41,685 nucleotides of DNA from Flavobacteriales bacterium (GTDB lineage Bacteria > Bacteroidota > Bacteroidia > UBA10329). The stretch is from contig JAIOYP010000035.1 in NCBI GenBank assembly GCA_021741155.1, positions 1 through 41,685 on the forward strand, given 5' to 3'. Position 1 is the stretch's first letter. Every line of letters begins with the position of its first letter. Position numbers and translations under genes: made by a program. The notes under the pieces are model-generated. The model did not search any database, was not told the origin of the DNA, and was given only the letters and a program-made list of their open reading frames with translations. Of this stretch, positions 1 through 8,752 are shown in pieces.

Positions 1-82
1 AGGATATTGCTCCTGCGCCATTTGCAAAGCCCACGCTCTATCGGCAGAAAAACAAGTCTTCCTTCTTTGTCTTCGGCCAAAT
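1..82 (-). pseudogene. Decayed fragment of the prfC 3' end
   Basis: Bases 1-81 match 5649-5730, the C-terminal coding part of the intact prfC in this window, with about five mismatches and one missing base, so roughly 93 percent identity by eye. The missing base (near 48) shifts the frame, so the copy cannot encode the RF3 tail. Similarity stops abruptly at about 82, and the left end runs off the window. The fragment has the same orientation as prfC and lies 46 bases beyond the 3' end of the giant secreted-protein gene. It is best read as a remnant of a duplication or integration event at the prfC 3' end. A fuller second copy of prfC outside the window cannot be excluded, but the sharp loss of similarity argues against it. 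Confidence 0.8.
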
Positions 83-127
83 TGGCGATTTAACACACCG
101 AAAAGTTTTATCCTGTAGCATCCGATT

Positions 128-3100
128 TTACTCCTTCAGTAATTTGTGATTGACCAAACCTTTATCTGTAAGCAACTGCAAAACGCACATGCCAGTTGCC
201 TGTGATGTTAGGTCAATAGTAGAGTTCCCTTTGCCTGTTCCGCTTATCACGAGTTTCCCAAATTTGTCATAAACACGGTATTCAAAAGCCTTATCAATAT
301 TTATCTGAAACAATCCATTACTGGGGTTCGGATAGATACTAAAATCAATAATTTGATTATCGGCCAGCCCAACAAGCGTTATCAAGTAGGGCTCTGATTG
401 AGAACTGATACAACCATTTACATCGGTAATTACAACACTATATTCTCCTTGGATGGATGGGGTAATCGTTTGTAAAGTTTCGCCTGCCAATTCTTCACCA
501 TCCAAGTACCACTGGTAGCCAGAAGCAGTAGGCGAACATATAAGGTTCGGTTCGCTCCAAAGAATAGTTGGTGGAGCAGGATTAGGATAAACAGTTACAA
601 TTTCTGTCGCAGACCCTTCACATCCATTGCCGTCAACCGTTGTAAGGGTGTATGTTCCTGATGTATCAGAATTAAGATAACTGGTGGTAACTCCTGCAGG
701 AGACCATGAATATGAGACACCAGCACTTGCAATAAGGGTTATGTTTCCGCCTTCGCAGAAAGCGGTAGGACCATTTGGTGTTATCGAAGTGACATTTTCA
801 GCGAAAATCGTTACTAAAATACCAAGAGATGGATTCGATGTACAGCCATTATCCGTTACAGTTGATGTGTAACTGTGCGTTCCAACTTGGCTTGCTGCAA
901 AACAGGATGAAGAAACCGCTTGAGATATACCATCCATTTGCCAGTCGAATATTCCGCTGCCAGAAGAACATAGATTAACAGAACCAGGCAGGCAAGCAGT
1001 AGTTCCTCCAGAAGCGGTTGGCGTAGTAGGTGTTTCAGGAGTTATGGGTTGATCAGCTATAACTACATCAGCTGTATTTGATGAAATACATTCGTCCGCA
1101 TTTGTAACTGTATACGAATAGGTTCCGGCAGTAAGTCCACCAACCACAGTGCTGGTTCCTGCTCCCGTTATATTGCCTGGGTTTAGTGTCCAAGTTCCAG
1201 TTGCAGGTAAATCGCTAAGAATAACACTTCCCGTTTCCAAAGCACAAGTGGGGTGCGTAATGGTTCCAACCGTTGGAACTATTGGTGCCGAAGGCGGTAA
1301 ATCTAGGATTACAAATGCCTCAGACGAGACACACGTATTGTCATCGGTTCTTCTAACTAAAACACTATGAGAACCAGCAGAAACACCAGCAAAAGTTGTT
1401 GATGACTGATAAGACCCTGCATCCATGCTGTACTCATACGCACCCAAGGGAGCGGTTACTTCTACAATGCCTGTAGACATGGAACAAGTGGGCTGACTGG
1501 CAACGATTGCGGTTGGAGCATCAGGTTCTCCTAAAGCAGGATTGATGGTAACGGTAGAGGCAGCATCGATCGTACAGGTTACATCGACTACGCTTCTAAC
1601 GGTGAGCGTATATGTGCCTGAAATCAGTCCTGAAAAGGATTCATTTGACTGAAATCCAGAACCGACACTATATTCCACCTCCGCCTGAGAAGCAAATAGG
1701 ATTGTGCCCGAATTGTTAGCACAGGTAGGTTGAATAATGCTAGAAACCGTAGGAACAGACGGTAAAGAAGATTCTTCAACAGTAACCAGCGTGGCTGTTG
1801 AAACACAGGTTGTATCCGCACTGTTTCTAACCAAGATGTTGTGTGCTCCATCTGCAACCCCAGCAAATGAGGTTGAGGTTTGGAATAATCCACCATCAAT
1901 AGCGTATTGATACCCGCCAAGAGGAGAAGTTATGTTTATGGTTGCAGATGGTAACGCACATGTGGGCTGAATCGTGCTCACCACGGCTGCGGTTGGTGCT
2001 GTAGAAGGCGCATTAAGAACGACCGTTGCAGCTTGAGAAATACACGTATTGTCGCCAGTCCTTCTTGCTAAAACACTATGAGAACCTGCAGAAACACCAG
2101 CAAAAGTTGTTGAAGACTGATAAGACCCTGCATCCATGCTGTACTCGTACGCACCCAAGGGAGCCGTTACTTCTACCGTGCCTGTTGACAAGGAACAAGT
2201 GGGCTGACTGGCAACGATTGCGGTTGGAGCATCAGGTACTCCTAAAGCAGGATTGATGGTAACGGTAGAGGCAGCATTAGCCATACAGGTTGCATCAGTT
2301 GTACTTCTAACAGTCAGTGTATATGTACCTGAACTTAGTCCTGAAAAGGATTCACTTACTTGAAATCCCGAACCGACACTATATTGCACTCCCGCCTGAG
2401 AAGCAAACAGGATTGTGCCCGAATTATTAGCACACGTGGGTTGAATGATGCTAGAAACAGTAGGGACAGTGGGTGTAGGAGGTGCTGCCACAGTAACCAG
2501 CGTGGCTGTTGAAACGCAGGTCGTGTCAGGTATTCTAGTTACGTAAACCTCATGAACACCAGGTGCCAATCCTGTAAAGGTTGTCCCCGATTGAAAATAG
2601 CCATTATCAACTGAATAGAAGTAACCAGATAATGGCGAGGAAACCACAATTGTACCAGTTGGCTGCACACAGGTTGGTTGAACGGTTACGCTGGCAACCG
2701 CAGCTGATGCACGAGGGTAAGGAGAATAGACGGTAAAATTAGTTGAAGCCGAAACACAGGTCTGGTCAATTGTACTTCTTACAATGATGGAGTGCCCACC
2801 GGTATATAGACCGGACAACGTAGTGGATGATTGGTAGGGCCGTCCATCAATTCGGTATTCATAATTTCCAAGTGGAGCTGTAACCTGAACTGTGCCTGTA
2901 GGTGTACCACAGGTGGCATGAGTTACAGTCACGGTAGCTGTTGGCGGCACTGGAGGTGCGTAAAAAGTAACAGATGTGGCAGGTGAGATACAAGTAGGGT
3001 TGTTGGTTCTCCTCACCAGAATAGTTGGAGACCCAACCGCAATACCAGTAAAGCTGGTTGACTGCTGGTATGCCCCACCACCTACACTGTATTCATAAGC

Positions 3101-5425
3101 ACCTATTGGGGATGTTATTACCAATCCTCCAGTTGGTACGGCACAAGTTGGCTGGCTAGTTATTGCTGCCGTAGCAATTGCAGGAACAGAAGATTGAGCT
3201 ACCGTAACCGTAGTGGCAAGAGAAACACATGTAGGATTGGATATTTCCCTTGCGTACACCGAATATGTACCAGCAGATAGTCCTGTAAATTGAGTTGCAG
3301 TTTGAAAAGCTCCTGCATCTAAAGCATATTCATAGCCTACCAAGGGCGAAGTAACCGCAATAGTAGCCGTACCCGAGGATCCAGGGCAGGGAAGTGGAAC
3401 AGTAACACTTGCAGCTGGAGATGTTGGAAGCAATGGGCCATTGATAACAACCGTGCTTGTGGTAGATATGCATGTGTAATCATTTGACCTCCGCACTTTA
3501 ACAGTATGGCTTCCAACAGAAAGACCAGAAAAAGTAGTGGATAACTGGTACGTTCCTCCATCAATCTGATACTCATAACTTCCAAGAGGTGCTGTTACCT
3601 CTGCTGTGCCGGTGGGTGTTCCACAAGTGGCCTGTTGAGTCACGGTAATTGTTGCGGCACTCGGAGCAACAGGCTGCGCAGGTACAATTATGGTTGTTGG
3701 ACTAGATACACAAGTAGTGTCTGACACGTATCTGGCTAAAATGACGTAAGGGCCTGGGGTTAGATTTGGTCTAAATTGACCAGTGCTATATACTCCACCG
3801 TTGAGGCTGAATCTAGCTAGCGTTTCATTGGTTCCAAGAGGTCCTGAGATGAATATCCTTCCAGTAGCTACAGCACAGGTGGGCGGGTTGAGTACATAAC
3901 CTGTTGGGGCAGAAGGAGGGTCTCGTCTCAAGATGACCAAATCAGCCGAAGAATTAGAATTACAGCCATTTACTGCAACAGTGAAGGTGTGAATTCCGGG
4001 TGTTAACCCAGTTATTTCTATGCTTGTTCCAGTTCCTGTAGCGGTAATTCCCAGCGGATACGATTTGACGGTCCACGTTCCTACAGCTGGTAGGTTTTGT
4101 AATACAACTCTTCCTGAGGTTGAATCGCCACAAATCGGGTGCGTTACCGTACCGATTGTGGGCGGGCTTGGCTTATCTGTAGAAATTGCAAATGATGTGG
4201 TTTCGGAGTTTACGTAACAATTGGAAGGGCCAGAGACCATGATGGAATAATCTCCTATTTCAGTTACCTCTATGCTCTGTGTGGTCTCTCCTGTACTCCA
4301 CGAATAGGAAGCTGCTGCACTTGAGGTAAGCGTTACGGTATCTCCCGCGCACAAAGCGGTATCAGCATCAGCGGTAATAGTAGGTGTTAATTGAGCATCG
4401 CATACACAATCTGTTGTAATGGGCGTGAACGATACGATACCCGAATTGATATCATCGTACGCATCATAAATGGTTTCGGAGATTTCAGTTACATCGCTCG
4501 TGCACCAACAATTGTTAGGAATAGACAGTCCAAAAGTATTAGCGTGATGGAAGTTATATTCGCTATTACTGCAAATTACATTATCGTGAAATAGTGCCCC
4601 ACTCCATTGTAACTGTACGTAGGATCCAACTCCGATACTGTTTTGCATGATACGGTTGTTTCTCACCTCCACATAGGCACTTGCGGTCACTCCTTTGTAA
4701 TTGTGATGGATGTAGCAATTATCTACAAGCCCCCACACTTTGACCGCGTAATCTGAAAAGTTTGTGAATTCTGAGTTTCTCACTATCATATTCCTCCAAC
4801 TGAAAACCCCGTTGGCACCATTGGCGAAATAGCAATTGTCTATGATAAGGCCTTGACCGTAATAAATGGCCCAGTCAATATTCGTGATTGTGTCGTTTTC
4901 CAATACACCTGTATAATATGCTTGAGACCCCTCTCCGTAAATGACACGCCTACAACTCGATATTTTGGAATTACGGATGCTTACCGCTTCTTCTGCAATG
5001 GAGGAAGGCCAGGCTTCGATACTAACCAGATACTCTGCATGCATGGCCGTTAAATATGTTGCATGTAACTCGCCCCCCTGACCATTATCAACAAGAAAAC
5101 CCTCCCAAGATCCTCGGTAATGTTCAGTTCCCGTAATGGTCACTTTATTATTTGCTGTTCCGACAATATCAACAACACCTCTCACAATAAATTGGGTGCC
5201 TTCATCAAACTGAACCACCGTTCCTGCCTCCATGGTCAAGGTGAATCCTTGGTACAGGGCTACATCTGCCGTAACGATGTAAGGGCTATTGGCTGCTGTC
5301 CAAGTTGTGTTGGCAAAAATTCCTCCGCTTACATAGGTCTGTGCAATGCCAAACTGTGAGAACAGCGCAACTAGCATTAGTGCCACGCCAATCCTTCTTA
5401 ATAAGTGTTTACCTGAATTGATCAT
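128..5425 (-). CDS. Giant T9SS-secreted beta-helix and tandem-module surface protein (1765 aa)
   Basis: This is probably an exported adhesin-like or structural surface protein. A signal peptide covers residues 1-29 (basic start, hydrophobic core, ending GIAQ). Residues about 30-345 show the short repeated strands and NxI/NCY turns of a right-handed parallel beta-helix. An Ig-like segment follows (about 350-425), then 13 modules of roughly 79 aa (about 430-1475), each beginning near a PTC motif and ending near TCVS or TCIS. Two or three more Ig-like segments precede a C-terminal T9SS type A sorting domain (about 1695-1765) with the typical YPNPSNG start, a VYDKFGKLV strand and a final LLKE. 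The paired cysteines of each module suggest a disulfide per module. A TAnnTTTG box lies about 90 bases upstream. The ligand is unknown. The gene is bracketed by an intact prfC upstream and a prfC fragment downstream, suggesting it arrived as a unit. Confidence 0.9.
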   Translation of the reverse strand: MINSGKHLLRRIGVALMLVALFSQFGIAQTYVSGGIFANTTWTAANSPYIVTADVALYQGFTLTMEAGTVVQFDEGTQFIVRGVVDIVGTANNKVTITGTEHYRGSWEGFLVDNGQGGELHATYLTAMHAEYLVSIEAWPSSIAEEAVSIRNSKISSCRRVIYGEGSQAYYTGVLENDTITNIDWAIYYGQGLIIDNCYFANGANGVFSWRNMIVRNSEFTNFSDYAVKVWGLVDNCYIHHNYKGVTASAYVEVRNNRIMQNSIGVGSYVQLQWSGALFHDNVICSNSEYNFHHANTFGLSIPNNCWCTSDVTEISETIYDAYDDINSGIVSFTPITTDCVCDAQLTPTITADADTALCAGDTVTLTSSAAASYSWSTGETTQSIEVTEIGDYSIMVSGPSNCYVNSETTSFAISTDKPSPPTIGTVTHPICGDSTSGRVVLQNLPAVGTWTVKSYPLGITATGTGTSIEITGLTPGIHTFTVAVNGCNSNSSADLVILRRDPPSAPTGYVLNPPTCAVATGRIFISGPLGTNETLARFSLNGGVYSTGQFRPNLTPGPYVILARYVSDTTCVSSPTTIIVPAQPVAPSAATITVTQQATCGTPTGTAEVTAPLGSYEYQIDGGTYQLSTTFSGLSVGSHTVKVRRSNDYTCISTTSTVVINGPLLPTSPAASVTVPLPCPGSSGTATIAVTSPLVGYEYALDAGAFQTATQFTGLSAGTYSVYAREISNPTCVSLATTVTVAQSSVPAIATAAITSQPTCAVPTGGLVITSPIGAYEYSVGGGAYQQSTSFTGIAVGSPTILVRRTNNPTCISPATSVTFYAPPVPPTATVTVTHATCGTPTGTVQVTAPLGNYEYRIDGRPYQSSTTLSGLYTGGHSIIVRSTIDQTCVSASTNFTVYSPYPRASAAVASVTVQPTCVQPTGTIVVSSPLSGYFYSVDNGYFQSGTTFTGLAPGVHEVYVTRIPDTTCVSTATLVTVAAPPTPTVPTVSSIIQPTCANNSGTILFASQAGVQYSVGSGFQVSESFSGLSSGTYTLTVRSTTDATCMANAASTVTINPALGVPDAPTAIVASQPTCSLSTGTVEVTAPLGAYEYSMDAGSYQSSTTFAGVSAGSHSVLARRTGDNTCISQAATVVLNAPSTAPTAAVVSTIQPTCALPSATINITSPLGGYQYAIDGGLFQTSTSFAGVADGAHNILVRNSADTTCVSTATLVTVEESSLPSVPTVSSIIQPTCANNSGTILFASQAEVEYSVGSGFQSNESFSGLISGTYTLTVRSVVDVTCTIDAASTVTINPALGEPDAPTAIVASQPTCSMSTGIVEVTAPLGAYEYSMDAGSYQSSTTFAGVSAGSHSVLVRRTDDNTCVSSEAFVILDLPPSAPIVPTVGTITHPTCALETGSVILSDLPATGTWTLNPGNITGAGTSTVVGGLTAGTYSYTVTNADECISSNTADVVIADQPITPETPTTPTASGGTTACLPGSVNLCSSGSGIFDWQMDGISQAVSSSCFAASQVGTHSYTSTVTDNGCTSNPSLGILVTIFAENVTSITPNGPTAFCEGGNITLIASAGVSYSWSPAGVTTSYLNSDTSGTYTLTTVDGNGCEGSATEIVTVYPNPAPPTILWSEPNLICSPTASGYQWYLDGEELAGETLQTITPSIQGEYSVVITDVNGCISSQSEPYLITLVGLADNQIIDFSIYPNPSNGLFQINIDKAFEYRVYDKFGKLVISGTGKGNSTIDLTSQATGMCVLQLLTDKGLVNHKLLKE
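1035..4165 (-). repeat. Coding tandem array of 13 modules, including a 711-bp-period DNA duplication
   Basis: The array encodes 13 Cys-containing modules of about 79 aa inside the 1765-aa protein. Most modules have diverged at DNA level. Bases about 1330-1815 and 2041-2526, however, are about 90 percent identical at a constant offset of 711 bases, which is 237 codons or three modules. Modules 8-9 therefore recur as modules 11-12, a recent three-module duplication. Confidence 0.85.
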
Positions 5426-5513
5426 TTTGTCAGACGAGATTTGGCGGTCAGTAAACCGCTCTTTGGGGGTTAGTACTCAGAACAACGCTTGGATGGTCTG
5501 CTTTTTGTGATTT

Positions 5514-5521
5514 CAAATATA
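5514..5521 (-). promoter_or_regulatory. Candidate -7 box (TATATTTG) for the giant surface-protein gene
   Basis: On the minus strand these bases read TATATTTG, a full match to the Bacteroidota -7 consensus TAnnTTTG. They lie 89 bases upstream of the ATG at 5425. No clear TTG -33 box is visible, so the call rests on the -7 box and its position. Confidence 0.45.
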
Positions 5522-5615
5522 GCAGTAGCGGGAGTAAAAAACGGGTTTAATTCTATCGTCCTTTCACTCGAAGCCAAACCAAGTAGAATTCATAAAGCAG
5601 GTAGGGTCTTTCTGA

Positions 5616-7196
5616 TTAGAACTCACTCTTAAAGTGAAACTGAATCTTAGGATATTGCTCCTGCGCCATTTGCAAGGCCCACGCACTATCGGCTAGAAAA
5701 ACGAGTCTTCCGTCTTTGTCTTCTGCCAAGTAGTTGAGTTTCATATCAACGAATTTGTCAAGTTCCTTATCGTCTTCTGCGCTTATCCAGCAGGCTTTGT
5801 GAAGACTTACTGCCTCATAGCGGCATTTCGCATTGTATTCATGTTCCAAGCGGTGCTGAATAACCTCAAACTGAAGTGCGCCTACGCAACCCACTATCTG
5901 CCTACCATTGATTTTACGCGTAAACAACTGCGCCACGCCTTCATCCATCAGCATGTCAATTCCTTGACGGAGCTGCTTGGTTTTCATTGGGTCGGCATTC
6001 TCAATGTATCGGAACATCTCAGGTGCAAAGCTTGGAATGCCTTTAAAGTGCAGCGGCTCGCCATCAGAAAGGGCATCGCCAATCTTAAAGTTTCCTGGAT
6101 CTGGAAGACCAACAATATCGCCCGGATAAGCATCATCAATCACTTCCTTCTTTTGCGCCATAAACGAAGTAGGACTACTGAATCTGAGGGTTTTGCCCAA
6201 CCGTACGTGATTGTAGCCCTTGTTTCGTTCAAACGTTCCTGAAGTTACCCTCAAGAAAGCAATTCGATTACGGTGATTTGGGTCGATGTTTGCGTGAATT
6301 TTAAATACGAAACCAGAGAACTTCTCATCCATTGGGTCAATGGCGCGTTCTTCCGTTTCCATTCCTCTTGGTGATGGAGCGATATTGATAAAGCAGTCCA
6401 GCATTTCGCGCACCCCAAACATATTTAGTGCACTACCAAAGAATACGGGCGCCACTTTGGCATCCAAATAATCCTTTAAATCAAGTGGCTCATAAACTCC
6501 TTCTACCAGCTCTACTTCTTCGTGCAGTGTTTTGGCGGCCTGCGCTCCAACAAGCTTATCTACTTGAGGATCGTTTACGTCCGATATATCTACTGTTTCT
6601 TCCTTTCGCTGCTTATCAGAACCTGAAAAGAGGCTCAAGTTGTTTTCATAGAGATTGTAAACACCTTTGAAACGTTCTCCCATTCCAATAGGCCAGCTCA
6701 TAGGACGAACTTTAATTTTGAGTTTCTCCTCCACTTCATCCAACAGTTCGAAGGCGTCTTTTCCTTCTCTATCCAACTTGTTGATGAACACGATAACGGG
6801 CGTATTTCGCATGCGGCATACCTCCGCCAACTTCTCGGTCTGAGCCTCTACTCCTTTAGCAACGTCAATCACCACAATTACGCTATCCACAGCCGTGAGC
6901 GTGCGGTAGGTGTCCTCCGCAAAATCTTGGTGACCAGGTGTATCGAGAATATTAATTTTCTTGCCTTTGTACTCAAAACCCATTACAGATGTAGCAACCG
7001 AAATACCACGTTGCTTCTCAATCTCCAAAAAATCGGACGTAGCCGTCTTCTTAATCTTATTGCTTTTTACGGCACCTGCAATCTGAATGGCACCACCAAA
7101 TAGTAGCAACTTCTCCGTAAGCGTTGTCTTTCCAGCATCTGGGTGACTGATAATGGCAAACGTTCTCCTGCGCTCTATTTCCTGCTTTCGGGTCAT
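5616..7196 (-). CDS. prfC: Peptide chain release factor 3 (RF3), translational GTPase
   Basis: RF3 is the cytosolic GTPase that recycles release factors RF1/RF2 from the ribosome after termination. The start at 7196 gives 526 aa, close to the usual 529. The protein opens with MTRKQEIERRRTFAIISHPD, the P-loop HPDAGKTT is at 18-25, the G3 motif DTPGHQDF follows, and NKLDRE is the G4 motif; elongation-factor-like domains 2 and 3 complete it. An in-frame extension to 7322 is rejected: its 42 residues do not look like RF3, and a TAnnTTTG box at 7218-7225 would start the transcript inside it. The last ~80 bases of the gene are duplicated at the left window edge. Identity is secure. Confidence 0.97.
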   Translation of the reverse strand: MTRKQEIERRRTFAIISHPDAGKTTLTEKLLLFGGAIQIAGAVKSNKIKKTATSDFLEIEKQRGISVATSVMGFEYKGKKINILDTPGHQDFAEDTYRTLTAVDSVIVVIDVAKGVEAQTEKLAEVCRMRNTPVIVFINKLDREGKDAFELLDEVEEKLKIKVRPMSWPIGMGERFKGVYNLYENNLSLFSGSDKQRKEETVDISDVNDPQVDKLVGAQAAKTLHEEVELVEGVYEPLDLKDYLDAKVAPVFFGSALNMFGVREMLDCFINIAPSPRGMETEERAIDPMDEKFSGFVFKIHANIDPNHRNRIAFLRVTSGTFERNKGYNHVRLGKTLRFSSPTSFMAQKKEVIDDAYPGDIVGLPDPGNFKIGDALSDGEPLHFKGIPSFAPEMFRYIENADPMKTKQLRQGIDMLMDEGVAQLFTRKINGRQIVGCVGALQFEVIQHRLEHEYNAKCRYEAVSLHKACWISAEDDKELDKFVDMKLNYLAEDKDGRLVFLADSAWALQMAQEQYPKIQFHFKSEF

Positions 7197-7217
7197 TCCT
7201 GTTTTTTTAACGGGCGG

Positions 7218-7225
7218 CAAAGTTA
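7218..7225 (-). promoter_or_regulatory. Candidate -7 box (TAACTTTG) for prfC
   Basis: The minus strand reads TAACTTTG, a full TAnnTTTG match, 22 bases upstream of the prfC ATG at 7196. A transcript starting just below it would exclude the upstream in-frame extension and so supports the chosen start. No properly spaced TTG -33 box is evident. Confidence 0.55.
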
Positions 7226-7471
7226 TCAATGCTTGGATATTTGTAAGAGGGGCGAGAGTGAGGGACGGGGGACAAGAGCGAGAACCCCCATCTAAAGCGC
7301 AGATTAGGTTATCGGTTATCAATCACTTCCCCGTTTGTCACGCAAAGGAACGAGGGCTCGATTTTCTATAACCAATTCAGCCCTGAGCCATTTGCTAGGC
7401 AATTACCATCCATTTTAGGGAGTACTAAGGGTTTCTGACAGCTTTAGGAAGTAGAAAAACTTGCTTTGGTG

Positions 7472-7632
7472 CAGTATGTCACGCCATACTGCACCGAAGA
7501 AGATCATTTGCTGTGGTATGGCGTGACATACCGCAACGAAGAAGATCATTTGCCGTGGTATGGCGTGACGTACTGCAACGAAGAAGATCATTTGCCGTGG
7601 TATGGCGTGACGTACTGCAACGAAGAAGATTT
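7472..7632. repeat. 42-bp tandem repeat with an inverted leading half-unit
   Basis: Three full 42-base units run 7495-7536, 7537-7578 and 7579-7620, followed by a partial unit to 7632; they differ by only a few bases. Just ahead, 7474-7489 carries GTATGTCACGCCATAC, the exact reverse complement of 7516-7531 in the first unit. The block can therefore fold into a hairpin. There are no variable spacers, so it is not a CRISPR array. Confidence 0.9.
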
Positions 7633-7660
7633 TTGAATAAATCTGTTCAGAGTCTGTTCA

Positions 7661-7790
7661 ATAACTACATGAGTGCAGCGAACCTCTTTTCCTCCTTTTT
7701 CTCTCCGTAATAAAACATGAGCGTAGCGAACCTCTGTGCAACTCCTTTTTCTCCATTTCCCTCTGCGCAATAACTACAATGAGCGTAGCG
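7661..7790. repeat. Three degenerate direct repeats (ATGAGYGYAGCGAA core)
   Basis: The core ATGAG-C/T-G-C/T-AGCGAA occurs at about 7669, 7718 and 7779, each preceded by a TAAnnAnA-type stretch and, for the first two, followed by AACCTCT and pyrimidine-rich DNA. Spacing is about 50-60 bases. They are non-coding, lie just downstream of the 42-bp array, and have unknown function. Confidence 0.6.
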
Positions 7791-7843
7791 AATCGACTAA
7801 CTGATAACAAATACCTTCGCGCCCCACTAACCGACAAACCAAA

Positions 7844-8638
7844 ATGGAATACACAGGAAACCTCTTTAAAATGCCAGCCGAATTCGGCTCACCTATTCAA
7901 TACAAACTTATTCTTGGGGAGGATGAGATTCCAATGAATGAGCTTTTGGGAAAAAAGATTTCGTTGAATTTTGAAGGACAAATAAACTGTGTCTCCTGCG
8001 GAAGACTAACCAAGAAAGCGTTTGGTCAAGGGTTCTGCTATCCGTGCTTGATGAATGCCCCTGAAAATGCAGAATGCATCGTTAGACCCGAACTGTGCGA
8101 AGGACACTTAGGAAAAGGTCGCGACCCAGAATGGGAACAAAAACACCATGTGCAGCCTCACTTTGTCTATTTGGCATTGAGCAGTGGACTGAAAGTTGGC
8201 ATCACTCGCGGTACGCAGATTCCAACTAGATGGATTGACCAAGGCGCATCATCGGCCATTATTTTGGCAGAAGTGCCATACCGTCAACTTTCTGGACAAA
8301 TAGAGATGGCACTTAAAAACCATTATGCCGATAAAACCAATTGGCAACGGATGCTAAAGAATGAGATTGCACCCGATGACCTTCTTCTTAAAAAAGCAGA
8401 AGCAAAGGCGCATCTTCCTGAAGAACTGCAACAGTATGTGACGAATGACGAGCAAATCTGGAACCTCGAATTTCCATCGCTAGACACACCATCAAAGGTG
8501 AAAAGCATCCGATTAGAAAAGCAACCAACCTTGGAAGGAGTGCTTACGGGGATAAAAGGACAATACCTGATTTTAGATAATTTGAACGTGATTAACATCC
8601 GAAATCACGCTGGATATTATGTTTCATTAACGACTTAA
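7844..8638 (+). CDS. DUF2797 family protein (264 aa)
   Basis: The molecular function is not established. The protein has two CxxC-type pairs early on (CVSCGR and CYPC within residues about 46-66) and further conserved cysteines (ECIV, ELCEGH), consistent with a zinc-binding region. Next comes the family's highly conserved block with GRDPEWEQKHHVQPH and then VYLALSSGLKVGITR and TQIPTRWIDQGAS. The KVGITR..TRWIDQGA part resembles the core of small GIY-YIG-like folds, which would suggest a nucleic-acid role, but this is inference. The gene stands alone between a repeat-rich spacer and the surface-protein operon. Family recognition is from memory of the motif block. Confidence 0.85.
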   Translation: MEYTGNLFKMPAEFGSPIQYKLILGEDEIPMNELLGKKISLNFEGQINCVSCGRLTKKAFGQGFCYPCLMNAPENAECIVRPELCEGHLGKGRDPEWEQKHHVQPHFVYLALSSGLKVGITRGTQIPTRWIDQGASSAIILAEVPYRQLSGQIEMALKNHYADKTNWQRMLKNEIAPDDLLLKKAEAKAHLPEELQQYVTNDEQIWNLEFPSLDTPSKVKSIRLEKQPTLEGVLTGIKGQYLILDNLNVINIRNHAGYYVSLTT

Positions 8639-8752
8639 ACTTCCGTTTGTCGAATCCTTCCTCAACTTGATATATTCAAAACGTTCATTCGTCTATGTTT
8701 TGCTAATTTGCACCCCTCAATTTAAGGTTGTACCTATTCTGAAATTGAATAC

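Larger units (their letters stand above)
7197..7843. other. Long intergenic region between prfC and the DUF2797 gene
   Basis: These 647 bases hold the prfC promoter, a 42-bp tandem repeat (7472-7632) and a looser three-copy repeat (7661-7790). Short open frames across it are made by the repeats and have no protein-like composition. A TAccTTcG box at 7812-7819, one mismatch from consensus, lies 24 bases before the ATG at 7844 and may drive that gene. Nothing else is recognised. Confidence 0.6.

Noticed and set aside
1..5730. An integrative element with its own integrase at prfC
   Set aside because: The flanking repeats fit the idea, but no integrase, recombinase or transfer gene is in the window, so only the repeat pattern is reported.
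7197..7322. N-terminal extension of prfC to 7322
   Set aside because: The 42 extra residues are unlike RF3, and a TAnnTTTG box lies within the extension, just upstream of the ATG at 7196.
7495..7632. Possible CRISPR array
   Set aside because: The 42-base units are contiguous with no variable spacers, and no cas genes are nearby.
7513..7710. A 65-aa frame across the 42-bp repeats
   Set aside because: It is generated by the repeat length being a multiple of three; there is no start-site context or protein-like sequence.
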